Under the pieces are notes generated by a model. It was not told where the DNA came from. It was given only the letters and a program-made list of their open reading frames with translations, and made no database searches. This document shows, piece by piece, positions 1 through 8,969 of a stretch of DNA of 64,000 nt. A program made the position numbers and the translations under genes. Source of the stretch: Nitrobacter sp. Nb-311A (GTDB taxonomy: Bacteria > Pseudomonadota > Alphaproteobacteria > Rhizobiales > Xanthobacteraceae). Positions within the stretch are counted from its first letter, which is position 1. Every line of letters begins with the position of its first letter. The stretch is taken from positions 268,398 to 332,397 of the forward strand of contig NZ_CH672416.1 in the NCBI RefSeq assembly GCF_000152905.1, in the 5' to 3' direction.

Positions 1-1
1 G

Positions 2-394
2 GTCTCGCCTGACGGCGGGAAATTCTGCGCCGCAGAACCGATTGCGACCCGACCGTTTCCTCCCTCCGGTTCTCAATGGATCGCCGCCGTCAGCCGTTCC
101 CATGCCGATCACCGCTCGAACGCCTTCATCGCGAGCCGGCCCGGCGCGGTGCGCAAACCGATCGGCTCCGCCGTCAAGTTCTGCCGGATCGCGGAAGGCG
201 GCGCCGACATCTACCCGCGACTCGCTCCGACCGGCGAATGGGACGTTGCGGCGGGTCACGCTCTTGTCACCGCCGCCGGCGGCAAGGTCACGGACGAGTT
301 GGGCGCGCCGCTGCGTTTCGGCCAGACCCGTGAGGGCTTTCTGGTCCCGGAATTTATCGCCTGGGGCGACCCTTCTGCCGCGCCCCGAGGTTAG
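2..394 (+). CDS. cysQ: 3'(2'),5'-bisphosphate nucleotidase CysQ, C-terminal part
   Basis: The reading frame is open from the first bases of the window, so the start codon lies upstream and only about 130 C-terminal residues are seen. The family (inositol monophosphatase superfamily) hydrolyses the phosphate of PAP or PAPS and is tied to sulfate assimilation. The visible part has the family signature GEWDVAAGHAL, whose Trp-Asp supplies a metal-binding Asp, and the upstream segment KPIGSAVKFCRIAEGGADIY, typical of CysQ. It faces the YHS gene tail-to-tail with a 17-base gap. CysQ is preferred over a general inositol monophosphatase because of the SAVKFCRIAEG motif. Confidence 0.85.
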   Translation, partial: VSPDGGKFCAAEPIATRPFPPSGSQWIAAVSRSHADHRSNAFIASRPGAVRKPIGSAVKFCRIAEGGADIYPRLAPTGEWDVAAGHALVTAAGGKVTDELGAPLRFGQTREGFLVPEFIAWGDPSAAPRG

Positions 395-411
395 GCGAAG
401 CCGGGCCAGCG

Positions 412-918
412 CTACTGCGCGAGCGTTTCCTTCAGCACGGCCCAGCGGCGCGTCGCCTCGGGCAGATAGTGCGCCGGATTGGCTGCGAACGCCGCTCGGC
501 TGTCCTCATGAGCGAATAGATAAAGCCGTTGGCCGAAAATCAGCCAGAGTCGCGCGGTTCCGGCGCAAGTCACGCCCCGCGCGATGTCCACCGGATCGTA
601 GCCCCCGAAACGTGGACTATAAACATCGGGGTCGGCGATGAAAAAAGCGCGATTGTCGGGATTGCTGAAGCGCCAGATGGCGCCGCCCTGCGACACCTCG
701 TAGTCGGGATCGCCCTGCACCGGCCGCGCGTCGGTAAAAAAAGCCACGGGATCAAACCCGCCGATCGCAAGCCCCGTGAACCGATCGACCACGATCCGTT
801 CGGAGGTGGCGGCCCTGGCCGCTAAATCGATGCCGGAGATCGCGAATCCGCATCCCAACATGGCGATCAAGGCTATTCCGAGTCGCAAGCCATTCCTTTC
901 CTGCCGCCGTGCCGTCAT
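412..918 (-). CDS. Membrane-anchored or secreted YHS-domain protein
   Basis: 168 residues. A hydrophobic segment at about residues 11-32 looks like an uncleaved anchor or a signal peptide. A YHS-like region follows at about 40-110, with the pattern IGGFDPVAFF, a SQGGAIWRFSNPDNRAFF core and a GYDPVDIARG segment. YHS domains are small modules often found in metal-related proteins; the substrate here is unknown. A Cys in GVTCAGTA (after the core) is the only Cys in the mature part. The ATG at 918 has no strong ribosome site, and a TTG 30 bases inside, preceded by GGAAAGG, is an alternative start. Confidence 0.7.
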   Translation of the reverse strand: MTARRQERNGLRLGIALIAMLGCGFAISGIDLAARAATSERIVVDRFTGLAIGGFDPVAFFTDARPVQGDPDYEVSQGGAIWRFSNPDNRAFFIADPDVYSPRFGGYDPVDIARGVTCAGTARLWLIFGQRLYLFAHEDSRAAFAANPAHYLPEATRRWAVLKETLAQ

Positions 919-1030
919 AGTTGGTGCCGATAACTTGCGAGTCGAGGGGACGATCGCCGCATCCTATGGACCTGCATCTCAGCATCGGGTTAAGGCCGCA
1001 GCGACAAGTTTTGCTTCTGGGGTGCTTTTC

Positions 1031-1633
1031 ATGACTTTCATTTCGCGCCTTGCTGCGGTCGCGCTCGTTGCAATAACGTTCTGGATTGTACCGGCCTCAG
1101 CCCAGCAATCTGCGCCGTACCAGGCGCCGCCGGCGCAACGGAACGGTCCTGGCACCTATTCCTCGGATGAACTCCTCAAATCCGGCACCCGGTTCTTCGG
1201 CAACGTTTCGCGCGGCCTCGCATCGGTCATCGAGCGGGCGGTGAGCCAATGGGGATTGCCGAACGGCTACATCCTGGGCGAGGAAGGCTCGGGGGCCTTC
1301 GTGGCGGGCCTGCGCTACGGCGAAGGCACCCTCTACACAAAAAATGCCGGCGACCTGAAAGTCTATTGGCAGGGACCATCCGTCGGCTTCGACTGGGGCG
1401 GCGACGGCGCCCGCACCATGACGCTGGTCTACAACCTGCCTGCCACGAACGCGATCTATCAGCGTTTCGTCGGCATCGACGGTTCCGCCTATATTGTGGG
1501 CGGCTTCGGAATGACAGCGCTGACCGCAAACAACATCGTGCTGGTGCCGATCCGCTCTGGCCTCGGGCTCCGGCTTGGCGCCAATGTCGGCTATTTGAAG
1601 TATACGCCACAAGCGACCTGGAACCCGTTCTGA
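1031..1633 (+). CDS. EipA-family envelope protein (DUF1134)
   Basis: 200 residues from the ATG at 1031; the open frame extends upstream, but that part is coding-unlike and the ATG starts directly at a signal peptide ending in PASA. The mature protein is a DUF1134 domain, rich in Gly, with segments such as YGEGTLYTKN and VGFDWGGDGAR. In Brucella, EipA is a periplasmic protein needed for envelope integrity and linked to O-antigen synthesis (established knowledge of the family). Nothing in the flanking genes adds to that role. Predicted location is the periplasm. Confidence 0.85.
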   Translation: MTFISRLAAVALVAITFWIVPASAQQSAPYQAPPAQRNGPGTYSSDELLKSGTRFFGNVSRGLASVIERAVSQWGLPNGYILGEEGSGAFVAGLRYGEGTLYTKNAGDLKVYWQGPSVGFDWGGDGARTMTLVYNLPATNAIYQRFVGIDGSAYIVGGFGMTALTANNIVLVPIRSGLGLRLGANVGYLKYTPQATWNPF

Positions 1634-1880
1634 CCTCCCGTAAGGTTTGTCCCCCCCCCGACGCGGATGAGCGCGATTGATGAAAGCTTCTACGCGTCGT
1701 CGGCAAAAGTGGATGCGGTTCTTACATCGGAGTCGGCGCAGGCAATGACCGAAAGCATTTTCTTAGGGCTATTCCGCTCAACTGGGAAAGGATTCGAGGC
1801 GTGATGCTGGCGTTTTGCCAGCCGCCCGTGGCATGGTAACCAGATCCGTACTGGCCTATCCGGGTTGTGGAGCGTTGCCC

Positions 1881-3152
1881 ATGGTCGAGCCGATCATGTA
1901 TCTGGCGATCGGTTTTCTGATTTCGATGCTGTGCGGACTGATGGTCATGCCGCTTGTGCATAACCGCGCCGTCCGTCTCACCATCAAACGCATGGAAGCC
2001 ACTACCCCGATTTCGATGGTCGAAATCCAGGCCGACAAAGACCAGCTGCGCGCCGAGTTTGCGATGTCGGCGCGGCGGCTGGAAATGAGGGCCGACCAAC
2101 TCAAAAGAAAGGTCGCCAGCCAGTCCGCGGAGCTCGGCAAGAAGGCCGACGCCATCAACCGTCTGAAGGTGGAGCTCGGCGAGAAGAACGCGAGGATCTT
2201 CAGTCTGGAGGGACGCGGGAAATCGGCGGGGGAGCGTTTGCAGTCCGCCGAACAGGAACTTGCCGCCAAGGCCGAAGTGTTGCGGAGCGTCGAGCAGACC
2301 CTCGCCGAGCGGCAGAACGAACTCGGGCGGCTTCGCCAGGAGTTGTCGGACCGCTCGTTGACTGCCGATGGCCGGCAAGCCGAACTGTTCGTGGTCCGCG
2401 CGCAGGTCGAGCGATTGGAAAGCCGCCTCAACGATGTCGAAAGCGAGCTTGCCGCCACGCATGTACTGCTCGAGCAACAGCGCGACGAAACGACAGTCGC
2501 TGCCCGGCAGCGTGACGAGGCACACAAACACGTTGAAAATTTGAGCCAGCGCATCGTCAAGATTGACGGCCAGCTCATCGACAAGACCAGGGACGTGGAA
2601 AGGCTCGGCGGGCGGGTCAGAGAACTCGAAGCCGAGCTCGCCGCGCAAACCACGGCGCTTGCCGAGCGCAATGCGAAGAACAGTGAGTTGCGGCGCGCCA
2701 AAACCGCCGCGGAACGCGCCAACAGTGAGTTGCGCGACGAGATTTCATCGCTGACCGGCGGCAAGTCTCCGCTGATCGATGGGCTGCGCAACGAAATGCT
2801 GGCGGCCGAACGGGCGCTGCGCGCAGCCCATGACGAGCGAGCCAAATTGCAGCGCGACATCAACGTGCTCCAGCGTCAGGCGGAATCCGGCACGGTCGAG
2901 CAGATGGAAAATGCGCTGCTGCGTGAGCATATCAATGACATTGCCGCCGAGGTCGCGAAGCTGGCCATGACCATCGAAGGACCGGATTCACCGATCGAAG
3001 CCATCCTGGCGGCAGCAGCTAAGGGTCCCGCCAAGGCCGCGAAAGCCGTCAACGGCTCGGCGGGCAATGGCGTGATCCCGGCCGGCACGCTTGCCGACCG
3101 CATTCGCGCGCTGCAATCTCGGCCCCCCCGCAGCGGGCGTCGGCCGGGCTAG
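1881..3152 (+). CDS. Membrane-anchored long coiled-coil protein, unknown function
   Basis: 423 residues. The start at 1881 is chosen because GGAG lies 8 bases before it and the protein then opens directly with a transmembrane helix (residues about 4-26); upstream ATGs at 1815 and 1833 lack a ribosome site. From about residue 45 to 360 the sequence is a long, nearly continuous Ala/Glu/Leu/Arg coiled coil with many heptads. A short Pro/Ala/Gly-rich tail follows. It could be a scaffold or a spacer bound to the inner membrane. It looks conserved in Bradyrhizobium relatives but has no known job. Its TAG stop overlaps the first bases of repeat copy A1. Confidence 0.75.
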   Translation: MVEPIMYLAIGFLISMLCGLMVMPLVHNRAVRLTIKRMEATTPISMVEIQADKDQLRAEFAMSARRLEMRADQLKRKVASQSAELGKKADAINRLKVELGEKNARIFSLEGRGKSAGERLQSAEQELAAKAEVLRSVEQTLAERQNELGRLRQELSDRSLTADGRQAELFVVRAQVERLESRLNDVESELAATHVLLEQQRDETTVAARQRDEAHKHVENLSQRIVKIDGQLIDKTRDVERLGGRVRELEAELAAQTTALAERNAKNSELRRAKTAAERANSELRDEISSLTGGKSPLIDGLRNEMLAAERALRAAHDERAKLQRDINVLQRQAESGTVEQMENALLREHINDIAAEVAKLAMTIEGPDSPIEAILAAAAKGPAKAAKAVNGSAGNGVIPAGTLADRIRALQSRPPRSGRRPG

Positions 3153-3255
3153 AGTCCGTTTCAACTGCGTTGAACCAGACCCGTCGCTTATCTTTATTGT
3201 TTGGGCATGATCTTCTCCGAAAACCGGCTTCCCCTTTTTCGGGATCATGCTCCGG
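3151..3255. repeat. Dispersed palindromic repeat, family A (copy A1)
   Basis: Starts AGAGTCCGTTTCAAC and contains the dyad GCATGATC ... GATCATGC around CCGAAAA ... TTTTTCGG, so it can fold as a long hairpin. Related copies are at 47214-47310 and, with a duplicated arm, 50070-50240. The first two bases of the copy lie within the TAG stop codon of the upstream coiled-coil gene. Confidence 0.85.
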
Positions 3256-3341
3256 CCAACGCATCAACCAGTCAGGTTTTCCGCGCTATCCTCGTCCGCC
3301 ACACTCGTGGCCGGCACCCATGTCTTGAGCCGCCGCGCCGG

Positions 3342-4268
3342 CTACCCGCACGCGTCGAGACACCAGGCCAGAATACCCTTCTGGGCGTGCAGGCGGTTTT
3401 CGGCCTCGTCGAACACCACCGACTGCGGTCCGTCGATCACCTCGTCGGTGACCTCCTCGCCGCGGTGCGCCGGCAGGCAATGCATGAACAGCGCCTCAGG
3501 CTTGGCAAGCCGCATCAGCTCCGCATTGACCTGATAGGGCCTGAGCAGATTGTGACGGTGCTCGCCGTCCTTGTCGCCCATCGACACCCAGGTGTCGGTG
3601 ACGACGCAGTCAGCGCCGCGCACCGCCGCTTCGGGATCGGTACCAACCCTGATCGATGCCCCGCTCGATCTGATCCAGTCCTTCAGCAGCTTGTTCGGCG
3701 CAAGCTCGCGTGGGGTCGCGATGTTGAGATTGAAGCTGAAGCGCTCCGCCGCGTGCGCCCACGAGGCCAGCACGTTGTTGTCGTCACCGGTCCACGCCAC
3801 GGTGCGTCCCTTGATCGGCCCGCGATGCTCCTCGAAAGTCAGTACGTCGGCCATCACCTGGCATGGATGCGAGCGTCGCGTCAGTCCGTTGATGACGGGC
3901 ACGGTGGCGTGGGTCGCCAGCTCCGTCAGTGCATCGTGGCTGAGGATGCGGATCATGATGATATCGACGAAGCGCGACAGGACCCTCGCGGTATCCGCGA
4001 TGGTCTCGCCACGCCCAAGCTGCATTTCGGCTCCCGTCAGCATGATCGCCTCGCCGCCAAGCTGGCGCATACCGACGTCGAACGACACGCGGGTGCGTGT
4101 CGAGGGCTTGTCAAAGATCATCGCCAGCGTCTTGCCTTCGAGCGGCTTGTCGGCGATGAGGCCCTGCTTGCGCCGCTGCTTCATCGCGACGCTGGCGTCG
4201 AGGATCGCGCGCAATTCTCCGGTTCCCATGTCGAGCAGGTCGAGAAAATGCCTCGGCGCCTTGCTCAT
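3342..4268 (-). CDS. argF: Ornithine carbamoyltransferase
   Basis: 308 residues, the usual length. Makes citrulline from ornithine and carbamoyl phosphate in arginine synthesis. The carbamoyl-phosphate motif STRTR is in [10 protein letters not shown], followed by HPCQVMAD, and the ornithine-binding HCLP is in [11 protein letters not shown]. The ATG at 4268 overlaps the argD stop by ATGA, so translation is probably coupled; longer in-frame starts inside argD are not needed. The arg genes face away from the coiled-coil gene and are followed by no clear terminator. Confidence 0.96.
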   Translation of the reverse strand: MSKAPRHFLDLLDMGTGELRAILDASVAMKQRRKQGLIADKPLEGKTLAMIFDKPSTRTRVSFDVGMRQLGGEAIMLTGAEMQLGRGETIADTARVLSRFVDIIMIRILSHDALTELATHATVPVINGLTRRSHPCQVMADVLTFEEHRGPIKGRTVAWTGDDNNVLASWAHAAERFSFNLNIATPRELAPNKLLKDWIRSSGASIRVGTDPEAAVRGADCVVTDTWVSMGDKDGEHRHNLLRPYQVNAELMRLAKPEALFMHCLPAHRGEEVTDEVIDGPQSVVFDEAENRLHAQKGILAWCLDACG

Positions 4269-5476
4269 TGCGCGGCTTCCTTCTTGGCGGATGCGCCGGA
4301 CAGCCTGACGCAAGCCCGCTCCAGCCGCCGCACCGACTCGTCGATCTCGGCGTCGCCGATGATCAGCGGCGGCAGCAAACGCACGACATTTTCGCCGGCG
4401 CCAACGGTCAAGAGCTTTTCCTCACGAAGCGCCCCGACCAGATCGCCCGATGGGACCACGGCCTTGAGGCCGATCAGAAGCCCCTCGCCTCGCACCTCGC
4501 TGAGCACATCGGGGTATCGATCGACCACCGAGGCCAGCTTTTGTTTCAGCAGCAGCGACATCTTCCGGGTCCGCTCGAAAAAGCCAGGCTCAAGCATCAC
4601 ATCGAGCACGGCATGGGCCACCGCAACCGCCAGCGGATTGCCGCCGAAGGTCGACCCGTGCGAACCGGGAGTCATGCCCGACGCGGCTTCCGCGGTCGCA
4701 AGGCAGGCGCCGATCGGAAAACCACCGCCGAGCGCCTTCGCCAATGACATCACATCCGGCGCGACACCGATGCGCTTGTAGGCAAACAGATCGCCGGTGC
4801 GGCCCATGCCGGTCTGCACCTCGTCAAACACCAGCAGCAGTCCACGCTCGTCGCAAAGCTGACGCAGAGCCCGGAAGAACGCATGAGGCGGCTCCCGCAC
4901 GCCGCCTTCGCCTTGCAACGGCTCGATCAGGATGCCGGCGGTCTCAGGACCGATCGCCTTCTTCACGGCTTCCATATCGTCGAGTGGCACTTGATCAAAG
5001 CCGTCCGCCGGCGGCCCGTATCCTTCGAGATATTTTTTCGAGCCGGTCGCGGCCAGCATCGCCAGCGTGCGGCCATGGAAGGCGCCTTCAAAGGTGATGA
5101 TCCGATAGCGTTCCGGATGACCCCGATGGGCATGATAACGCCGCACGACCTTGATGGCGCACTCCACCGCCTCGGCGCCGGAATTGGCGAAGAAAACGAA
5201 ATCGGCAAAGCTCTGGTCACAGAGCCGCGCCGCCAGACGCTCGCCGTCCGGCGACTTGAAAAGGTTCGAGACGTGCCAGAGCTTTGCCGCCTGCGCCTGA
5301 AGCGCGGCGATGAGATGCGGGTGGCAATGGCCCAGCGCATTCACCGCAACACCGCTGGTGAAATCGAGATAGCGTCCGCCGTCGGAGCCGAGCAGCCAGG
5401 CTCCCTCGCCGCTCTCGAATGAGAGATCGGCCCTTGCGAAAACGGGCAACAGATGAGACGCCGCGGCTGTAGTCAT
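4265..5476 (-). CDS. argD: Acetylornithine aminotransferase
   Basis: 403 residues, class III PLP-dependent aminotransferase. Converts N-acetylglutamate semialdehyde to N-acetylornithine, and may also act in lysine synthesis. Visible features are [12 protein letters not shown] near the N-terminus, the NSGAEAVE phosphate-binding segment, [12 protein letters not shown], and the PLP lysine in [14 protein letters not shown]. First gene of an argD-argF pair with a 4-base overlap. A perfect hairpin sits in its 5' region (5562-5583), which could influence expression. ArgD is favoured over ornithine or succinylornithine aminotransferase by the pairing with argF. Confidence 0.95.
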   Translation of the reverse strand: MTTAAASHLLPVFARADLSFESGEGAWLLGSDGGRYLDFTSGVAVNALGHCHPHLIAALQAQAAKLWHVSNLFKSPDGERLAARLCDQSFADFVFFANSGAEAVECAIKVVRRYHAHRGHPERYRIITFEGAFHGRTLAMLAATGSKKYLEGYGPPADGFDQVPLDDMEAVKKAIGPETAGILIEPLQGEGGVREPPHAFFRALRQLCDERGLLLVFDEVQTGMGRTGDLFAYKRIGVAPDVMSLAKALGGGFPIGACLATAEAASGMTPGSHGSTFGGNPLAVAVAHAVLDVMLEPGFFERTRKMSLLLKQKLASVVDRYPDVLSEVRGEGLLIGLKAVVPSGDLVGALREEKLLTVGAGENVVRLLPPLIIGDAEIDESVRRLERACVRLSGASAKKEAAQ

Positions 5477-5561
5477 GACGGTTTGCCGATTGATGGTGGG
5501 AGCGGATCGGCCCGACTGCGCTGTGACGCGATCGATGAACTGTCAGCCCCGGAAACGAAAT

Positions 5562-5583
5562 GTGCCGCCTTTCGAGGCGGCAC
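5562..5583 (-). promoter_or_regulatory. Perfect inverted repeat in the argD 5' region
   Basis: GTGCCGCC, a six-base loop TTTCGA, then GGCGGCAC. It lies 85 bases before the argD start. No T-run follows on the minus strand, so it is not a typical terminator. It could be an mRNA leader hairpin or an operator. The structure is seen; the role is a guess. Confidence 0.35.
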
Positions 5584-5710
5584 GCGACAGCTATTCTAGG
5601 TGGGCGGCGATCACTGTCAATATTCCACTTGCGCCCCGGTGATGCGGGAAAGTCGCAGAATGCGCCCTTTCTCGCATTTTCTTGCAGAAGGTGTGGACGC
5701 CGCAAGGCCC

Positions 5711-5853
5711 GACTCTTGCGCGTGAGTCACGGCATATTGTAGCGTTAGGGCCGTCGAATACGACATCTCGTGCGGTGTTTTGATCCTCGATTGGTCCCTG
5801 TTCTCGGCGTAAGCGCCCGGGCGTTATCCCGCCCGGCGAGGGTTAAGGGATTC
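5711..5853 (+). promoter_or_regulatory. Three GANTC (CcrM methylation) sites upstream of gcrA
   Basis: GACTC at 5711-5715, GAGTC at 5723-5727 and GATTC at 5849-5853. In Caulobacter, CcrM methylates GANTC and GcrA binds methylated sites at promoters it controls. A cluster in front of gcrA itself would allow methylation-linked autoregulation. The sites are seen; their use is inferred. Confidence 0.45.
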
Positions 5854-5932
5854 TGCCGACACGGGTTTTTAAGGGAGCGCTTCAGGTGCGCGGCCTTGCG
5901 GAGGCACGCCTTAAACAAGGGAACAATGTGCG

Positions 5933-6439
5933 ATGACGGTGATAAACTGGACCGACGACCGCGTCGAACAACTGAAGAAGCTTTGGGAAGCGGGTCTCTC
6001 CGCAAGTCAGATCGCCGCCGAACTCGGCAACGTGACCCGGAACGCGGTAATCGGCAAGGTGCATCGGCTGGGGCTGTCGGGCCGCGCCAAGAGTCCTTCG
6101 TCAACGGTGCCTCGGCCCCGCAAGGCCCGGCCCGCCCAGCACATGATGCGGGTATCCCGCCCTGTTTCCCGAGGCAATACCGCGCTCGCGCAAGCCTTCG
6201 AGGTTGAGCTCGAACCAAACCCGATCGCCTACGACAATGTCGTGCCCATGAGCCAGCGCCTATCGCTGCTCGAACTCAGCGAGGCCACCTGCCATTGGCC
6301 GGTTGGCGACCCCTCGAGTCCGGAGTTCTTCTTTTGCGGCGGCAAGGCTCTCACCGGCCTGCCCTATTGCGCGCACCACTCGCGCATCGCCTATCAACCC
6401 GCCACCGACCGCCGCCGCCAATCACCAAAGGCGCGATAA
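5933..6439 (+). CDS. gcrA: Cell-cycle regulator GcrA
   Basis: 168 residues. Opens with the diagnostic WTDDRVEQLKKLWEAG helix-turn-helix region (residues about 6-55), including SASQIAAELG and NAVIGKVHRLGLSGR. The C-terminal part (residues about 110-155) has the paired motifs CHWPVGDP and FCGGKALTGLPYCAHH, the domain that contacts sigma-70 in Caulobacter. GcrA acts as a sigma70 co-activator on GANTC-methylated promoters controlling S-phase genes. It stands alone between divergent argD and convergent phoB. Confidence 0.95.
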   Translation: MTVINWTDDRVEQLKKLWEAGLSASQIAAELGNVTRNAVIGKVHRLGLSGRAKSPSSTVPRPRKARPAQHMMRVSRPVSRGNTALAQAFEVELEPNPIAYDNVVPMSQRLSLLELSEATCHWPVGDPSSPEFFFCGGKALTGLPYCAHHSRIAYQPATDRRRQSPKAR

Positions 6440-6468
6440 TCACAGCGTAAACTTCTAAATCCCGCCAT

Positions 6469-6530
6469 AGAGCACTTTTCGAGCGAAGTGGATATCGGTT
6501 GCGTTAAGCGTCAGATCCAAATCATAGATC
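6469..6530. repeat. Dispersed repeat, family B (diverged copy B1)
   Basis: Begins AGAGCACTTTTCGAGCG and ends AAATCATAGATC, matching the B copies at 30177, 32525 and 35129 with several changes in the middle. It lies between the convergent gcrA and phoB genes. Confidence 0.7.
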
Positions 6531-6683
6531 GACGTTTCCAATTTCTGTCAGGCGCATAAAGGTTATAGGTCAGATCAGAGTCGGCCGTTTCTGTTTTGCG
6601 ACCTGCCGTAGACCTGCGGAAAGCCGCGGTTTGCACGTCTGGTGCAGCATCACCACGATTATCGGCGCTTTTCGGTTCTCCGC

Positions 6684-7388
6684 CTACTCGGTTGCATTCG
6701 CGAACTGCTCGTCCAACGCGTAGCCGGCGCCACGCACCGTGCGGATCGGATCCGCCTCACCGTCAGGATTGAGCAGCTTGCGCAATCGTCCGATGTGAAC
6801 GTCCACGGTGCGCTCGTCGATATAGACGTCACGGCCCCACACGCTGTTGAGCAACTGCTCGCGGCTGAACACCCGGCCGGGGTGCTCGAGGAAAAACTCC
6901 AACAGCCGATACTCCGTCGGGCCAAGATCGATCGGACGGCCGGAACGCGCGACGCGGTGCCTGTCGCGGTCGAGTTCTATGTCGCCAAAGGTCAGGATCG
7001 ACGCCAGCCGCGCCGGGCTCGCGCGCCGCAGCAGGCTTTTCACCCTTGCCAGGAGTTCCGGCACCGAGAACGGCTTGACCACATAGTCGTCGGCGCCGGT
7101 CGCAAGCCCTCGCACCCGCTCGCTTTCCTCGCCGCGAGCGGTGAGCATGATGATCGGAAGTTCCTTGGTTTCGGGACGCGCCCGCAGCCGGCGGCACAGC
7201 TCGATGCCGGACAGGCCCGGCAGCATCCAGTCCAGGATCAAAAGATCGGGGATGCGCTCTTTAAGGCCCGTGTCCGCCTCATCGCCCCGCGCTACCGTTT
7301 CGACCTCATAGCCTGCCGCTTCAAGATTATAACGCAGCAGCGTCGTCAACGCTTCCTCGTCTTCAACTACCAGAATGCGTGCACCCAT
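6684..7388 (-). CDS. phoB: Phosphate regulon response regulator PhoB
   Basis: 234 residues. Receiver domain in the first 120 residues with acidic VVEDEEA, the phosphoacceptor Asp in LLILDWMLPG and the Lys in VVKPFS. A winged-helix DNA-binding domain follows (residues about 135-228), with GPTEYRLLEFF and RTVDVHIGRLRKLL. It binds Pho boxes when phosphorylated by PhoR. It is the last gene of the pst-pho cluster, 21 bases after phoU, while its kinase gene lies at the other end. Confidence 0.95.
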   Translation of the reverse strand: MGARILVVEDEEALTTLLRYNLEAAGYEVETVARGDEADTGLKERIPDLLILDWMLPGLSGIELCRRLRARPETKELPIIMLTARGEESERVRGLATGADDYVVKPFSVPELLARVKSLLRRASPARLASILTFGDIELDRDRHRVARSGRPIDLGPTEYRLLEFFLEHPGRVFSREQLLNSVWGRDVYIDERTVDVHIGRLRKLLNPDGEADPIRTVRGAGYALDEQFANATE

Positions 7389-7409
7389 CGTGTCTCGCCT
7401 GATCCCATT

Positions 7410-8126
7410 TCAGTTTCGCGGAGTCGCCGACGCGAAATCGGTCATGTCCCCCTTGGGACGCTTTTCGAGAATCTGCTGCCCCTCGATCATGTAGAATACC
7501 GTCTCGGCGATATTGGTGGCATGGTCCCCGATCCGCTCGATATTCTTGGCGCAGAACATCAGGTGGATACAGAACCCGATATTGCGCGGATCTTCCATCA
7601 TGTAAGTGAGAAGTTCGCGGAACAAAGACGTGCAGATAGCGTCCACTTCCTCGTCCCCCTTCCAGACCGCCATCGCCGATGGCAGATCGTGTGCCGCATA
7701 AGCGTCGAGCACCGACTTGACCTGCGACCGCACAAGGTCGGTCATGTGCTCGAGGCCGCGGATCAGTTTCAGCGGATGGAAATCGCTGTCGATCGCAACC
7801 ACGCGCTTGCCTATGTTCTTGGCGAGATCGCCGATACGCTCCAGATCGATGGCAACCCGCATGGCGCCGACAATCTCGCGTAAATCCACCGCCATTGGTT
7901 GCCGGCGCGCGATGGTAAGCACGGCGCGTTCCTCGATCATGCGCTGCAGCTGGTCGATTTCGGCATCGGCGGCGACGACGCGATCTCCCAATACGGCGTC
8001 GCGGCGGATCAGCGCGTCCAGCGACTCCACGATCTGCCGTTCCGCCAGTCCGCCCATTTCGGAAACCAGCCGCGTCAACTCCTGGAGGTCGTCGTCGAAA
8101 GCCTTTGCGGTGTGTTCAAACGCCAT
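7410..8126 (-). CDS. phoU: Phosphate signalling protein PhoU
   Basis: 238 residues. Two similar PhoU helical-bundle repeats; each has the acidic metal-binding pattern, seen as LERIGDLAKNIGKR in the first and IERIGDHATNIAE in the second. PhoU links the PstSCAB transporter to PhoR, keeping the kinase off when phosphate is plentiful. It sits 30 bases after pstB, as in most pst operons. Cytoplasmic, associated with the membrane complex. Confidence 0.96.
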   Translation of the reverse strand: MAFEHTAKAFDDDLQELTRLVSEMGGLAERQIVESLDALIRRDAVLGDRVVAADAEIDQLQRMIEERAVLTIARRQPMAVDLREIVGAMRVAIDLERIGDLAKNIGKRVVAIDSDFHPLKLIRGLEHMTDLVRSQVKSVLDAYAAHDLPSAMAVWKGDEEVDAICTSLFRELLTYMMEDPRNIGFCIHLMFCAKNIERIGDHATNIAETVFYMIEGQQILEKRPKGDMTDFASATPRN

Positions 8127-8156
8127 ATCAAATTCTCCCCGCGCTTCTGCGCAGCC

Positions 8157-8969
8157 TCAGCCGAAACGGCCGGTGATGTAATCCTGGGTGCGGCGATCTG
8201 ACGGCGATGTGAACAGTTTGTTTGTTGGACCGAACTCGATCATCTCGCCGAGATACATGAACGAGGTGTAATCCGATACGCGCGCCGCCTGCTGCATGTT
8301 GTGGGTGACGATCGCGATCGTGTAATGCGTTTTCAGTTCGGCGATCAGTTCTTCGACCTTGGCCGTGGAGATCGGATCGAGCGCCGAGCATGGCTCATCG
8401 AACAGGATCACTTCCGGCCGCACCGCAACCGTCCGCGCGATGCACAGGCGTTGTTGCTGACCGCCGGAGAGACTGAGCCCGCTCGCATTGAGCTTATCCT
8501 TGACCTCATTCCACAAGGCGCCGTCCCGCAGCGCCTTCTCTACCCGACCGTCCATTTCCGATTTCGAAAGCTTCTCGTACAAGCGAATGCCGAACGCGAT
8601 GTTTTCATAGATCGTCATCGGGAACGGCGTCGGCTTCTGAAACACCATGCCGACCCGCGCGCGCAGAAGATTGAGATCGAGCTTGGGGTCCAGGATGTTG
8701 GCGTTGTCCAGTAACACCCGCCCTTCGACGCGCTGGCCGGGGTAGAGGTCGTACATGCGGTTGAAGATACGAAGCAGGGTCGACTTTCCGCAACCCGAGG
8801 GGCCGATGAAGGCCGTCACGCGATTGGTCGCGATCGACAGGTTGATATTCTTCAGCGCATGATGCTGGCCATAATAGAAGTTGAGATTACAGGCAGCGAC
8901 CTTCGCCGGAACGTCCGGATCGATCACTGCAAGAGCCGGACCCGAGGCGCCGGCGGCAACGACGGTCAT
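8157..8969 (-). CDS. pstB: Phosphate ABC transporter ATP-binding protein PstB
   Basis: 270 residues. Walker [13 protein letters not shown] signature LSGGQQQR, Walker [14 protein letters not shown] and the H-loop in [12 protein letters not shown]. The ALDP and [10 protein letters not shown] segments are typical of PstB rather than other ABC ATPases. The ATG at 8969 overlaps the pstA stop by four bases, indicating coupled translation. It powers phosphate import and takes part in Pho signalling. Confidence 0.97.
   Translation of the reverse strand: MTVVAAGASGPALAVIDPDVPAKVAACNLNFYYGQHHALKNINLSIATNRVTAFIGPSGCGKSTLLRIFNRMYDLYPGQRVEGRVLLDNANILDPKLDLNLLRARVGMVFQKPTPFPMTIYENIAFGIRLYEKLSKSEMDGRVEKALRDGALWNEVKDKLNASGLSLSGGQQQRLCIARTVAVRPEVILFDEPCSALDPISTAKVEELIAELKTHYTIAIVTHNMQQAARVSDYTSFMYLGEMIEFGPTNKLFTSPSDRRTQDYITGRFG

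Larger units (their letters stand above)
5477..5932. other. Intergenic region between argD and gcrA
   Basis: Divergent promoter region of 456 bases. No gene was seen. It holds a perfect hairpin near argD and three GANTC sites near gcrA, listed separately. Confidence 0.8.

Noticed and set aside
3201-4781. Plus-strand 526-codon ORF over argF-argD
   Set aside because: Antisense shadow of two recognised genes.
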